This document shows, one piece after another, positions 31,163 through 42,461 of a DNA stretch of 64,000 nt. The notes beneath the pieces are model-generated. The model was not told where the DNA came from. It ran no database searches and saw only the letters and a list, made by a program, of their open reading frames with translations. The position numbers were made by a program, and so were the translations under genes. The stretch is from Metaphire vulgaris (taxonomy: Eukaryota; Annelida; Clitellata; Crassiclitellata; Megascolecidae), in assembly GCA_018105865.1 (NCBI GenBank), contig JACLAT010000043.1, positions 434,001 to 498,000 on the forward strand, given 5' to 3'. The number at the start of each line of letters is the position of its first letter. Positions within the stretch are counted from its first letter, which is position 1.

Positions 31163-34100
31163 TTATTGTTTGCCTATAGTTGGTCGACTCTCGAGTAGAT
31201 CAATCTCGACAGATTCCGTCTTCTGCTCTTCAGTTGTACTCAACACTCCCATCCATTCAAAATATTGGTCAAGTTTTCGCGTTTCATCTAAAAGTGAAAC
31301 CTGAAATAAGAGAATGCAGCTCTAATTGAAATAAAAAATAATATTGTTGATTCTTGTTTTCTAGGCCCTACTATAAGTGGACAACTAAAACCAGCACTTC
31401 AAATTGATGTAGGACTGTAGGTCTACCGACCGATTTAAGTTAATAATAATTGTTTTAAGAACCAATCTTCTACTGAATTCGTAGGCCTACTAAATAATGA
31501 AATGTCACGAATGACAAAATAACAAAATTGAAGAGATATTTCATTCCATTCATCGAATTTGATAAAAATAAACAATTTTGTGAAATATTGTAAGCAGTTG
31601 AGAGATTTTACCGAATAAAGAAACCAATCAACGGTCGTGTTTAGTCCTGTGCCGTCGAGTTCCATCCTAGAAACAACATTCAACTATTGTTATATTTATG
31701 GCATATTTTTCATCGCGAAAGTTTCAATTAACGGAAATAAAATCTGCTTTTTCCACTTAGTTGCTGTTATTAATTGATGCTGCTCTTATGTCTGAAGTTC
31801 CAACCCTTCTCTAAATAAATAGAGGGGCCTATCAATGCCAGATGTCAGCCAGAGAGGAAAACAGCATGGTAGAATATAAGTGGAAGGGAACGTCATCTCC
31901 AGAATTCGAATAACCGTAACCTTCCGAATATCTCGCGAGATGAGATGGGTTTCATCTCATCTCTGCGGGAATATATCTGAGCACAAAAAGACTTTTTCGT
32001 ACGCTTGCAGTGTAGATCAGAGGTGCACAATAGATAGTTACGTGGGGGACAACTTTTAACTTCTTTACCACCCCGCAAATAAGCAGTTTCCCCTCCACCG
32101 CCACACCCTCGCATTGCCTCTCTTCGTTCGCACCACATCACCGCCGCATTTCTCCCCATTCGGTCACCGTCCCCGCATGCGCAATCTTCGTCCCCTCTTC
32201 GTACCCGCTGAATGCCAACAAGAAGCAATTACCGCGGTAATGGGAACAATTTGGTCAAAAAAGTGCGGTGTTCCCGCGGTAACGGGCTCTTGCCATGCGG
32301 TAATAGCGCGGGGACAGGGACATTTACTACGGTAATACCGCGGCAACGATAATGATAATAATGGTGCAGCTGTGAAGGCTTTCTTGCTTTTTGGCATGTA
32401 GAGTATTTAGTAACGCAGTAGGTTATTCGTTAGTTAGGTATGGGTACGATTAATACACGGCGCTAGAGCAGCCGACTAACGTAGCGTTAGTTAATGTTAA
32501 CGTTAATGTTCCGATAGTACTGCCTAGTACTTTCTTTTCCCGCGTCCCTTTTAACTTGTAGGCTATTGTCTTGGACACATGGCATATTATTTGTCATCAC
32601 TCAAAGTTATAAATTAAAAATGTGACATCGATAGATTGATTAAACATCTTCCAAACGTATAACGGAGTGACATCGAAGAAAATTAAACCGATCCGTTCAG
32701 GGCAGAGAAAGCGCAGAGACGGTCGATGAACTCTTAGAAAACGACGAATAGACGACAGTTCCCGGGATTAGCACAAAAATTAAGCGAAAAACGTCGACAA
32801 AACAGGGAAGAATGACGATAATTGGAAGCACGCACAGCAAGTGCAAGAAGCCAAAATGGCGTTGTCAGTGAGAAAATGATTTGTTGTTATTATCAACTTG
32901 ATAATATTAATTATTACCGTAACCGTAGTATTTCCGTCATAAATGTCCTCATTCTAGCGGGATAAAGCGCATTAAAAGTATCCTTTACCTCGGTCAAACC
33001 GCAGTTTTTTTACATTTTCTTTATTACCGCGGTAATTACCGCGGGGCTACCGTTTCCGTGTGACTCTCAAGTACACACACCGTTTTAGGCCAAATGCCAA
33101 ATTGAACATTCTCAAACTATTCGAGGGCTGCAATCTCCAACTGCATGCTTTGTAATTTATAGTATATTTATATAAATGTGGAACTCAAACAAAATTAACT
33201 TTAATAAACGTTGCAATGAACTACTACTTGACACAATGATTAATTATAAGTAATCAACTGATACGAAAAGCCCAGTCAGTTATTATATAATTTAAGTTGC
33301 AAAATTATTGTTCTTATGCCAGTCTTCAATGTTTCAATTAGCTCTGAGGCACGGGATAACAGGTTGGCAGGCCAGATCCAACCCGGAGGCCGCTGGCTGT
33401 TCATTTCTCGTGTAAATGTTTAAACTATGTACGAAGACATCTTGAATAGCCAGACACATAATGGGTAACTAAGAATGAAATGCAGAGGAGATTGCACTGT
33501 GGATATTAAAACCAACACTGACTGTTTTGGGAATGAAATATTTAATGTTTTTGGCAGAGAAAATCAATTAACTAAAATCTTACTGAAAAAGCTTAGTTCT
33601 TAGATTTGAATGCTGGGAATATTTTATGTTTAAGCAAATCAACCGAGCTACAATTGCAACATTTTCTTCGCATCTCGACGATTGAAAAGACAGATGATTT
33701 TGAGTTTGCCTTATTGAATATCTCCAATTAGGACATGAGAGAATTAAGTATTGAAATTATTCAACTTTCGTCAAAAAGTTCCATTAATTCAGCATTCAAT
33801 TTATTAGCATCTTACAAATTCCAAGACGACGAAAAGAGTATGAAAAATTTAAGTGGGAGAAATCAAAGAATGTCTATGAATTTTTTTACCGAATCCTAGA
33901 AACATTCCCGATATCTTCAGTTCTGATGCTAAAAGTGCCTGGTGCGCATTGTTGGAACTCAGGCTTCCCTTCGTTGTCCAGAAGAATCTTAGACGAATTG
34001 CCTTTCTCACCATATAGTGTGATTGAGACTTTGCCCTCTATCTCCCATTCATAACCGCACCCGGTTTGAACGATGACCTTGTAGTCTGAAACCAGAATAT

Positions 34101-35589
34101 TACAATGCATTGTCAAAGGAATAAGAACCTAAGCTAATGGGCGGAGTTTTACAGTGGCAAGGGGGCAACGACCCCATGAATATCTCAGAAATTTTTGTTT
34201 TCGCTTTTTAGACAGGTTTTATTCACATATGTTTTAGCTACCTCGCCATGAACTTATATAGACACACAGACAGCGGCGCAAATTTTGTCAGAAACATGGT
34301 CATGTCTGATTATTGTCATATGCGGGGAAAGTGACGTAATTGTATTTATTGTATAACAAAAAACACCCGTGAACAGCTGGAAGAACATGATTTGCGCATA
34401 AAAATACTTATGTCAGGACATGAGGACATGGTATATACACCTATATAATATACAGTGTGCAAAAGTTAAAAATGGACCGATGTTGAGCATTTATTATCTC
34501 GACAACGGAATATAACGGCATTATAAAGTGTATCGTTTTAAAGTCTAAAAATAGAATCGTTGTCATCGCGCCAAACAAGGTGAAGGTTACTTACGGCCAA
34601 CAGATAATCACAGCAGCATTATGATTGGCTGCAGTTAAACTCTGTCTAACTCTGACCTTATTATTGCCTGATCAGTTTGTCTGAGAAAAATGGCGAAATT
34701 GTCTTCGGAGGACAAACTACGGGAGCAGGGTTTTAGTGCTAAAAAATAAAAAAATACTTATCCTGAAAAGCAATGGTCGCTGTCCATACTGAATAAGATC
34801 TGCTCTCAGGAGGGTCAGCCGGGTACGAATACGTCAAGTGGAGAAATATCCACTGAGCTGGGATAAGTTATGAACATTGCTAAGAAGGATTTGGGCATGA
34901 AATGTTTCAAGCGTGTAACTGGTCAGGTCCTTAACGTCGCAGCCGGGAACAAGCGCTTGTCTCGCTGCAGACGTTTTTTATGCGACGCTTGACTGTAACC
35001 AATCTTTAGGAATGTCTTTTTCACTGACGAAAAGGCCTTCTACCTTGATCCGCCAGTCAACAGTCAAGGCAAGCGAGTGTGGGTGTGGGAAGGAAAAGAG
35101 ATTTGCCATCAGAACGACTTGTCAGACAGCGGGCAAAGTTTTCCAGACATGTCATGGTGTCTGCTGGAGTGTGCCATCAGGGCAAGGGTCGCCTGCACTT
35201 CGTACCAGACAAATCCCCACTCTGCCTCAGGAACCAAGATTTTCTGCAGTTATTTAATAAATGAATTCGAAGTATTAAGCGACGACATGTTAGCCAAGTG
35301 GACCTTGTAATGTTGACAAACATGGAACATGTATTCATATGAAAGCAAATGAAAAAGTAAAATCCTTTTAGTGGATAATTCGCGAGAAAGTCAAAATACC
35401 TTCGCCGATCAAATTAACAGAAGATGGAAGATTAATTAATTATCGAAGATGTCTGAATGCAACGAATTTCATTCAGCATTCAGGTGATTAAGGTAAGAAT
35501 TAGTGAAATAAGGATATCTTACCATCGCCATCGCAACTGCTGAGGAAGCAACAGATGACTGAAACCAGAGTCAGGCTGAAGAGCTTCAT
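31163..35589 (-). CDS. Secreted single-PLAT protein, cassette A with signal exon
   Basis: Four exons on the minus strand. 35589-35523: ATG and a 22-residue signal peptide (MKLFSLTLVSVICCFLSS, then CDGD), donor GATG/GTAAGA, phase 1. 34085-33890: DYKVIVQTGCGYEWEIEGKV, then SITLYG and KILLDNEGKPEFQQ. 31666-31612: MELDGTGLNTTVDWFLYS. 31300-31163: VSLLDETRKLDQYFEWMGVL to GKQ and TAA. All junctions are in frame (phases 1, 2, 0). The product is about 150 residues, a signal peptide plus one PLAT domain, so it is probably secreted. The function is unknown; PLAT domains bind lipids or partner proteins. The long second intron holds an insertion of about 1.6 kb. A TATA box lies 80 bp upstream of the ATG. 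Confidence 0.78.
31850..33450. mobile_element. Insertion of unknown type in PLAT cassette A intron
   Basis: Cassettes B and C have 0.56-0.73 kb between their first and second PLAT exons; cassette A has 2.2 kb, and the homologous intron sequence resumes at about 33.46 kb. The extra DNA has TTACCGCGGTAA-type palindromes near 32.23 kb, 32.33 kb and 33.03 kb, arranged like the subterminal repeats of the hAT elements here. Exact ends and target duplication were not found. Frames inside it are not supported. Confidence 0.5.
34464..35250 (+). pseudogene. Tc1/mariner transposase remnant
   Basis: It starts near AGTGTGCAAAAGTTAAAAATGG, a mariner-like end. Then, across stops and shifts, it reads KMAKLSSEDKLREQGFSA and later VFFTDEKAFYLDPPVNSQGK and RVWVWEGKEICHQNDLSDSG, with VMVSAGVCHQGKGRLHFVPD in the next frame. 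FTDEK contains the first catalytic Asp of the DDE/D triad (35026-35028). It lies in the first intron of the PLAT gene and is clearly dead. Confidence 0.7.
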
Positions 35590-35667
35590 GTTGACTGACA
35601 ATGCGTCTGAGATCGAACCCAAAACGACGTCCTCATGAAATAATTGATGGCACGTACTACGGGGAGG

Positions 35668-35675
35668 CTTTTATA
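35668..35675 (-). promoter_or_regulatory. TATA box of the PLAT gene
   Basis: TATAAAAG on the minus strand, flanked by GC-rich sequence, 79 bp before the signal-peptide ATG. This predicts transcription starting near 35645 with a 5' UTR of about 55 nt. No second TATA box with a signal exon was found in front of cassettes B or C. Confidence 0.65.
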
Positions 35676-35689
35676 GACGTCTGTTTCCT

Positions 35690-36470
35690 AAGAAGTGACT
35701 CGAACACCTGTGTGCACTTTACATGACATTAGACTATCTATGCAATAAAGAAGATTCAGAAGATGATATCATAAAATTATTCTTATAACTGACGTCAAAG
35801 CGTTAGAACAGCCGACGAATATATCTGATTGCATTTCCAATTAATCCCATTTGTCATCAAACATTAGAAAGTTTCTTTGAAATTTAATAGGGGCCTATAT
35901 TCGATGAAGCGCTTTATCACCACCAACATTGACATGAAACCAAAAGCGCTTTGACAACGCTGACGTGTCAATGAAGGTCGGAAGGTGGCGATGTTGAAAA
36001 TGCACTCGGATGATAGAAGGATCGCGCTGCCGTGAAGAAATCCGGTGCGGAATCCTATAGAAGCGGTCCTTCGCGAGAAAACTGCAGCCACATTGACACG
36101 CCAACGAAGAACGGAAAATGATGTCAAGAGTCCGCGAGTTGGTAATAGTTCTCCGCTCGGTGAAATCGGCGGTTAATTCCGAAGAAGCGGTCTTCTGCAA
36201 GATATTTCCTCAGCGAAATCGGCAAATCCGACGAAGATGGAAGTTCTACTCGATCCAGAAGTTCTAGTCGATCACAGTCACGTTGCCACGCAGCCACCAT
36301 CTTAATGGCGGACTTTGGCGCAATTACTCAACAGCGGCGGCGACCGACTTCAAACCTCCAGAACGACGTATAAAAGTGGAAGACGGCAAGAAACTCTACG
36401 AAGAATCGATAAATTCCGAGAACGGCGGCAATCCGTGGCACGTACAAACACGTGCTGGCCGCCATGACGG
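35690..36470. other. Upstream region of the PLAT gene, no further gene seen
   Basis: Frames at 35864-36200 overlap on the minus strand in two phases with no recognisable domain or splice logic. I do not support a gene here. Confidence 0.4.
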
Positions 36471-36473
36471 CAT

Positions 36474-37006
36474 CATGCGTTTGCGGACAAATCGCTCCCA
36501 GCAACTCGCCCCCCGGAAAACTCGCCCCCCCCGAATAAAAAGGTTTTGCGGAAAATTCGCCCCCAGCAACTCGCTCCCCCAATTCGCCAGCTCGCTAACA
36601 AATGAAGACAAATCAAATCTCAGTTAAAATTTCAATAATATAAATACACAATTGTCTCGGTCGTTACGGGAACATCGACTCGTTAAGAACTGGCTTAGAC
36701 TGGTCTAGAACAGTAGGTCTAACTGTTGACACCGCAAACCATTACGGCTTTGCGTGTTTGAGGCCTGCTATATAAAAACGATTTACCTCAACCCCAACTA
36801 GAATCGGACGATCGTCGCTCTAGTTAAAGCTAAAGTTGAATATCAGTTCTAATTATTAGGCTTAGTTGATGTTTAGAATGGCGGATTTTGTACAATCGCA
36901 AAAAGGAAAACGAAAGTTGGTTAGCAGGGGCGAGATACTGGGGGCGAATTGTCGGGGGGCGAGTTGTACCTGGGTACGAATTTACTGGGGCGAATTGTCC
37001 GTATCC
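36474..37006. mobile_element. Element bounded by GC-rich inverted repeats (GGGGCGA units)
   Basis: The left arm (36484-36595) repeats AACTCGCCCCC / AAATCGCTCCC. The right arm (36925-37006) repeats GGGGGCGAATTGT and GGGGCGAGTTGT, its inverse. The outer ends GCGGACAA and (inverted) ACGGACAA match. This looks like a non-autonomous DNA transposon, but no target duplication was confirmed. Confidence 0.5.
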
Positions 37007-37186
37007 CTTCATCGGCACTCCCATGCTCCAACCAAAGTCCTCTCTGAATTAGTACCATAAAATATAAGTGCTACTGTGATGCATCTAATAAGCAATAAAC
37101 ACACAACCTGACAATGTTATTATAGTATACAATGATAAAGTTGGAATCTAAAGACTCATATGTTTCTCATTTAATTCAAGTGACGT

Positions 37187-37795
37187 TTGCTAAGTGCAAC
37201 TCAGTCGTCTAGACTACGGCAACTCGACGCTTGCTGGCATCTCCGGTCACCTGATTGCAAAACTGCAGTCAGTCCTAAACGCAGCTGCCCGTCTGATTTT
37301 TGCAGCTCGGAAATACGATCACGTGACCCCTCTTCTACGCGAGCTACACTGGCTTCGTTTCCCGAAGAGGATAGATTTCAAACTCGCTACGTTGGCATTT
37401 AAATGTCTCAATGGATTGGCGCCGTCATATCTGGCAAACGCTTTCGGCCGCGTGTCTGATGTCAAAACTCGATGCCACCTGCGCTCGGTGTCTACGACTG
37501 ACGTTCTCGTGCCTCGAGTACGGCGTTCAACGATCGGTGGCCGTGCTTTTCCGGTCGCTGCTGCTCGTGTCTGGAATGGACTTCCGCCTCACGTGAGGTC
37601 ATCAACGACGCTGGAGACATTTAAGAAGCACCTCAAAACCGAGCTATTTATTAGATGCTATGATGTAGTGTGACCACCTCTCTGTACAATTCATTTCTGT
37701 TTAATAATGTTATTGTTACGTGCCCTTGCAGTCGTTAGACATTATGTCACGATAATCTTGTCGTTGTATAATAATAATATAATAATAATAATATT
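37187..37795 (+). mobile_element. LINE 3' end with (AAT)n tail
   Basis: An open frame reads LSRLDYGNSTLAGISGHLIA, then LNAAARLIFAARKYDHVTPL, LRELHWLRFPKRIDFKLATL, AFKCLNGLAPSYLANAFGRV and GRAFPVAAARVWNGLPPHVR. These are the hallmarks of the C-terminus of a CR1/L2/Jockey-group reverse transcriptase. It is 5'-truncated and followed by a short UTR and (AAT)n at 37769-37794. The frame is intact over 159 codons, so insertion is fairly recent. Confidence 0.85.
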
Positions 37796-37839
37796 GATTA
37801 GCCCCAAACAGGAGGGCCCATCATTTGGGGGCCTTCTTT

Positions 37840-38330
37840 TGTTTCCTTGTCTAGAATTCTGGGAGAGCTGGGAGAGCTAGAAAGCTAGATAGCTACTACT
37901 AGAAGGGGCCTCAAAATTTGGTGATGACCTTTTTTGCTTGTTGACAATTTTGGGAAAGCTAAGAAGGTATTCTGCGGTCCTCAAAATTGGTGATTACCTT
38001 TTTTCGCTTGTCAAAATTTTAATTGTTGGGAAGGCTAGGAGAGGCCTCGAAATTCCAACTGGCCTGGGCCTCCTTCAGCCTCTGAAGGGGCCTGCCCCCA
38101 AATGGAGAAATACACCCCAAAACTTTTATCCTCGGATGACTTTTTTGCTTGTCAGACTTTTTGTGAGTCTCTATAACGTTTTTTTGCTTGTCAGCCTTTT
38201 TTGGTAGAGACTTCCAAATTTCGACACCCCAGATTTTCCCGACACCCACAAATTCACAATCCTACAATCCTAGAAATAAAAACACCCCAGATTTTCCCGA
38301 CACTCCACTCCAATTCACAATCCTAGAAAT
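37840..38330. repeat. Dispersed TTTTTTGCTTGTCA repeat block
   Basis: At least four copies of a GACYTTTTTTGCTTGTCA-like word (about 37930, 37997, 38149, 38186), matching in inverse the words inside the hAT element at 26937. CCCAGATTTTCCCGACAC occurs twice (38226, 38286). Likely the remains of a related hAT element without definable ends. Confidence 0.5.
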
Positions 38331-38344
38331 AACCCTGGTCTTCA

Positions 38345-38700
38345 GTCTCCTTAAAGGATCGAGCCTAGGTGGCAAGACCGATATCGTCAGCGTATCCAAA
38401 CTTCCTACTGATGGTATCCGGTAAGTCGTTTGTAGGCCTATAAACCTACAAATTGAATAACATAGGTGCTAGAACTGAACACTGTGTTAGACCGTTTCGC
38501 TGACGTCTCCAGGAGCTGACATCTTCTCCCAAGTGAACTCAGAGCCGTCTGTCAGAGATGAGTAATTCCACAAGTTGACAGAACCAGGGTGGCAAGTTGA
38601 GCGAGAGTTTGTACATTAAACCCGCAGGCCACACCGTATCGAAAGCTGCTGTCAAACCCAGAACGATGGTACCTGTCTTTAGACGCTGTTGAATCCATTT
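38345..38700 (-). mobile_element. LINE reverse transcriptase palm fragment with YADD
   Basis: On the minus strand, in two frames: LTAAFDTVWPAGLMYKLSLN, then LTQCSVLAPMLFNL and FGYADDIGLAT (YADD at about 38394-38383). These are RT motifs A, B and C in order. One frameshift and stops make it a remnant with no 3' end attached. Confidence 0.7.
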
Positions 38701-38759
38701 CCAATGAAAATCTGATAATCAACGGTAAATTGATCTTTCTTTGAATCGGAAATATTGTA

Positions 38760-38908
38760 TAATATAACTTACGGGAATCATCGAAAATCGCGATTTCGAT
38801 TATTTCTTCGACGATTATCGATTATTTCGATTTTTTTAATAATCGTGTCTATTTCGATTTCGGTTTTTCCAAAAATCGCGATTTCGATTTCGATTTCGTT
38901 TAATCGAC
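38760..38908. mobile_element. ATCG-rich hAT-like end
   Basis: A cluster of CGATTTCGATT words ending TTAATCGACCCACCTC; read from the other strand it starts GAGGTGGGTCGATTAA, similar to hAT termini. The partner end was not found. Confidence 0.4.
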
Positions 38909-39280
38909 CCACCTCTTTCGTGAATATCTATTCGGATGCTTTTGTTTTTCTGCTTTCTGTTTGGTGCCAAATATCACATCATCCAGTTTTTGTCCGTTTT
39001 AATAAAATCTTTTGTCAGTTCTGCTTAAGATAGGACCTAATAGTTTATCTAATTATTAGGCATATAAAACAGAGAAAGAATGAGAACGTGATGTAAAAGT
39101 AATAATAGCCTATAATAGGACCTATATTAACAATAATAGTATTAATATAAACAATATTAATGACAATGCCTATAATTATAAAAGTTAAAATAAATGGCGG
39201 AAACTGAAATGCTGCTGGAAAATTTTCATTTATCCTATCTATGCCACTATGATTTATCCACAAGATGATGACTCGATGAG

Positions 39281-39965
39281 CGGCGCGCATAGATTTATTA
39301 TAATACACCAGATGCCGTCTATCTATGGCAAAGTCAGGCCAAAGTTGAAGCCAGTTTGCATGGATGGTGTGTCAAGAAATGTTTACCCCGCAGATATCTT
39401 GAAGACCTCATAAATCTTTAGCGCTATCATATTTATTTGAGGGCAGCGCCTACTTAGATATGGACGACGTCACCGCTTTAATATGGTGTACCATAGTTGC
39501 TTTAAATGTGTTCCGTTTGATCTTTTACTCATCTTTTCCACAATTCTTATTCGTGCCAATTGATTTCCGAATATAAATACTATAATCGTATCGTAAAAGT
39601 AGATTTTTATGTCGATTATTAGTTGAGTTTGAAGCCGTTTTGTGCAGTGCTGATTTATACGACTATAAGCCTATGTTACTATGTGACCTATGTCTATGTA
39701 ATTCTCGAAGGCTTATTTGCGGCAACGACTGCGCAACGTCGCGGCTATACGCATAAATCAGACGATCAATTACACAATATTTAAACAACTAGTCCACATT
39801 AAATAAGTTAAACGGCTAAACGATATCCGTTCCAACAGTGTAGCAAAATTTTCAAGATTTCAGCGGGGTAAACATTTCTTGACACACCATCAATGCAAAC
39901 TGGCCTCACTTTCTGATACCATAGACTCTTTCTTGTGATATTAAAGTCTATGGCGGCGCGCTGCA
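39281..39965. mobile_element. Foldback element with imperfect long inverted repeats of about 130 bp
   Basis: 39281-39415 and 39838-39965 are inverted copies. The inner part is nearly identical, including GATGGTGTGTCAAGAAATGT and TTACCCCGC. Each arm, read towards the centre, can encode GVSRNVYPA. No transposase was recognised between them. Probably a non-autonomous DNA transposon; the terminal bases and target duplication are unclear. Confidence 0.6.
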
Positions 39966-40488
39966 TCACGAATATTAATGAGATCGCGAGACCCAAAGAA
40001 AAGTAATTAGTAATCCATGTTGGTTTCAAATTTCTATCTTCATTCAAATTCTGAAAAGAGAAGAAGAAAGATTCCGCAATTTGGCTGCAATTCCAGTGGA
40101 AACACGAATCAAAAGCAGACATACAGGCCTCCAGTGAGATACGAAATTCAGGTATTTTATTTAATAATTATATATTCGCTAATTTCATCGTAAAATTGAA
40201 ATTTCAGGCATTATAAAGTGGCTTAGCCCGGGTTACAGAATATAAAATGATTAGTAGCCTCTACAGGCTAATTTTTGGTCTGATTCCACAGGGCCTTAGG
40301 GGTGCGCCTTTAACACTCCACCGATAACATATTTAGGCCTACCCTTGATTTTACACGAATTTCATAACTTTCCGAGGCCATAGTGTCTCTTCGTGATATA
40401 CTAATGTCGAAAATTAAGTATAGAGATGTCGGATCTTTGGAGAATAATTTCCACATTAATGTAGACTAGAGGACCAAACCAAACCAAT

Positions 40489-40725
40489 TTTGGTACTTGT
40501 TCAAACCTTGACCAAACCATTTCAGTCTTCGTTTCTGTATTGATTCGAGTATCGTTTCTTTTGCTCTGTCTTTTCTCTGATCGTTTCATTTCTTATTCTT
40601 TGTCTTCTGCTGACTCCTGTTATTCCTCTTATAACCAAGACAGAGCAAAAGAAACGATACTCGAATGAATACAGAAACGAAGACTGAAATGGTTTGGTCA
40701 AGGTTTGAACAAGTACCAAAATTCG
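40489..40725. repeat. Inverted duplication at the 5' end of an RTE copy
   Basis: 40489-40571 is the inverse of 40641-40725 (about 83 bp, near-identical), with about 70 bp of RTE sequence between. Both arms contain the same abnormal junction, where the coding block for RRLKWFG is fused through TGGTCAAGGTTTGAACAAG to the block for EQVPKFVYLG, which lies much earlier in the normal element. The junction was therefore made first and then copied in inverted form. Confidence 0.85.
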
Positions 40726-41345
40726 TATACCTAGGATCAGTACTGACAGAAGATGGCCTAAGTGAAGAAGACATAATAAGGAGAATTGGACTAGCAAGTG
40801 CAGCATTTGGAAAACTTCAGAAGATATGGAAAGACAAACAAATATCACTGAAAACAAAACTAAAGCTTTATAATACACTGATCAAACCAATACTATTATA
40901 TGGCTCAGAATGCTGGACTATAAAGAAGAAAGACGAAAGAAGATTAATGACTGCAGAAATGAACTGGTTAAGAGGAATAGCAGGAGTCAGTAGAAGACAA
41001 AGAATAAGAAATGAAACGATCAGAGAAAAGACAGAGCAAAAAGAAACGATACTCGAATCAATACAGAAACGAAGACTGAAATGGTTTGGTCATGTTGAAA
41101 GAATGAAGGAAGAAAGACTACCAAAGAAAGCACTATACAACTATGTTGAAGGGAAAAGAAGAAAAGGAAGACCAAGAAAAACATGGGTAGAAAACTTAAA
41201 AGAGGATGCAGGAGAAATGCAAATGAACTTCATCCAATTGACCAGAGCAGCAAGAGACAGACAGAAGTGGAAGGAACTCGTTCAGACCCATCGTCCAACC
41301 CAATAGGGAAAGACGGAAGGAAAGAAAGAAGAGAAGAGAAGAGGG
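40665..41345 (+). mobile_element. RTE-type LINE 3' end (same family as 19.5-22.1 kb)
   Basis: A 213-codon open frame reads EQVPKFVYLGSVLTEDGLSE, RRIGLASAAFGKLQKIWKDK, ILLYGSECWTIKKKDERRLM, RRLKWFGHVERMKEERLPKK and GRPRKTWVENLKEDAGEMQM. It is nearly identical to the copy at 19.5-20.4 kb, so the family was active recently. The tail is a GAAAGAAAGAAGA tract. The 5' end is rearranged (see the inverted duplication). Confidence 0.9.
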
Positions 41346-42115
41346 TGTCCAGATGACTTTTTGCTAAAAGAGAACATTCAATGTCATTCATAGCAAAAAA
41401 TAGAGAACACTCTGAACAAAAAGAGTACAAACAAATTTTCAAAAATTAATATTAATTTAATAAAATTAATTACTTCAATTCAGTCATTCATTTCCTCTTC
41501 GCCGTCTTCTTCATCATCACTTATGTATTTATCTGATGATTGGACACTCTTCAAGAAATCCGCATAAAACCGGTTATCAGAAATTTCAGAATAAAATTGT
41601 CTTTGAATAATACTTTTAAAAATTACTTGACAAAATTTAAAAGAAAAAAAATATATTACCTCATTTTTCGAAGTTAGACAACATTAATTAGCATTGGGGT
41701 TTTTTAATTTTATGGGAAAAACAGAAATTCACAAAATCAGACATTTCAAATGCTATAAGTCAGATCATGAGATGACATTGAGATCATCTGAAAACCGTCA
41801 CACGTGACGGATAAATACAATAAAAAGTTAAATTAATATTATTTTATAGCGCCTAATTAAATAAATAATTACATTTTTAAATTCATGATTGATATATCAT
41901 ATAATTATATTTTGTAATTTGTTTTTTTTCTTTTAATTTCTTTATTGTTACCAAATTACAGTGAGAATAATTAAAATTAACTTCTACTTAAATTTATTTG
42001 ACTGACAACAAAAAAGAGAACAAAAGAGAACTACAGTAAAAAAGTAAGAGTAAAAATGATCCGACCTAAAAAGAAAACATGTTCTCTTTAAAAGAGATGT
42101 TCTGGAAACCCTAAG
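41342..42115. mobile_element. Element with inverted AGGGTKTCCAGA ends
   Basis: Left end AGGGTGTCCAGATGAC, then TAAAAGAGAACATTC. The right end, read inverted, gives AGGGTTTCCAGAACATC, then TTAAAGAGAACATG. The body is AT-rich without coding capacity. The ends resemble hAT termini; no clear 8-bp duplication was found, and its left end abuts the tail of the RTE copy. Confidence 0.5.
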
Positions 42116-42269
42116 ACTATTGGAAAAACTCAATTAGATTTGCAAATTGAGTCGCATATGTATTCATTTCTTATTGTTTTACAATCCTTTGGCACTGAAT
42201 CTTAATTTGGATTATATTTTTATGCACTCGATTCTGGTTTTGTGGTAAGTGTGCAACTGTTGTGTGTAG

Positions 42270-42461
42270 ATATGGCCTTGTTTGACCTTCGGTCATATGA
42301 AGAGTATGAGAAACAGATTGACGAGGCATGCGAGGATGTCAGCAAAACACCGATTGACCTTCGGGAGTATATGTTGGAAGAGGATCTGGCTAAAATGTGT
42401 AACCTGGAAAAGACAGTTTCCACCAATCGACTTAGAAACTACTTGATAATGAAGAAACTTG
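42270..42461 (+). CDS. PRDM9-like: PRDM9-like gene exon 1: KRAB-like region
   Basis: The acceptor TTGTGTGTAG is followed by ATG at 42272; the donor CTTG/GTAATT ends the exon at 42461, phase 1. It encodes MALFDLRSYEEYEKQIDEAC, a linker, YMLEEDLAKMCNLEKTVSTN and RLRNYLIMKKLG. The E-x-x-A-x-M...LEKT...N..RNY..M..LG pattern follows the KRAB region of vertebrate PRDM9 (EEWAEMGDWEKT...NYNAL). PRDM9 marks meiotic recombination hotspots by H3K4/K36 trimethylation at sites chosen by its zinc fingers. A consensus donor GTG/GTAAGT just upstream (42242) suggests a non-coding first exon. Confidence 0.75.

Noticed and set aside
35012..35310. Overlapping plus-strand frames as a host gene
   Set aside because: They are one mariner transposase remnant broken into several frames.
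36283..36627. 114-codon plus-strand frame
   Set aside because: Runs into the GGGGCGA inverted-repeat element and has no recognisable domain or splice sites.
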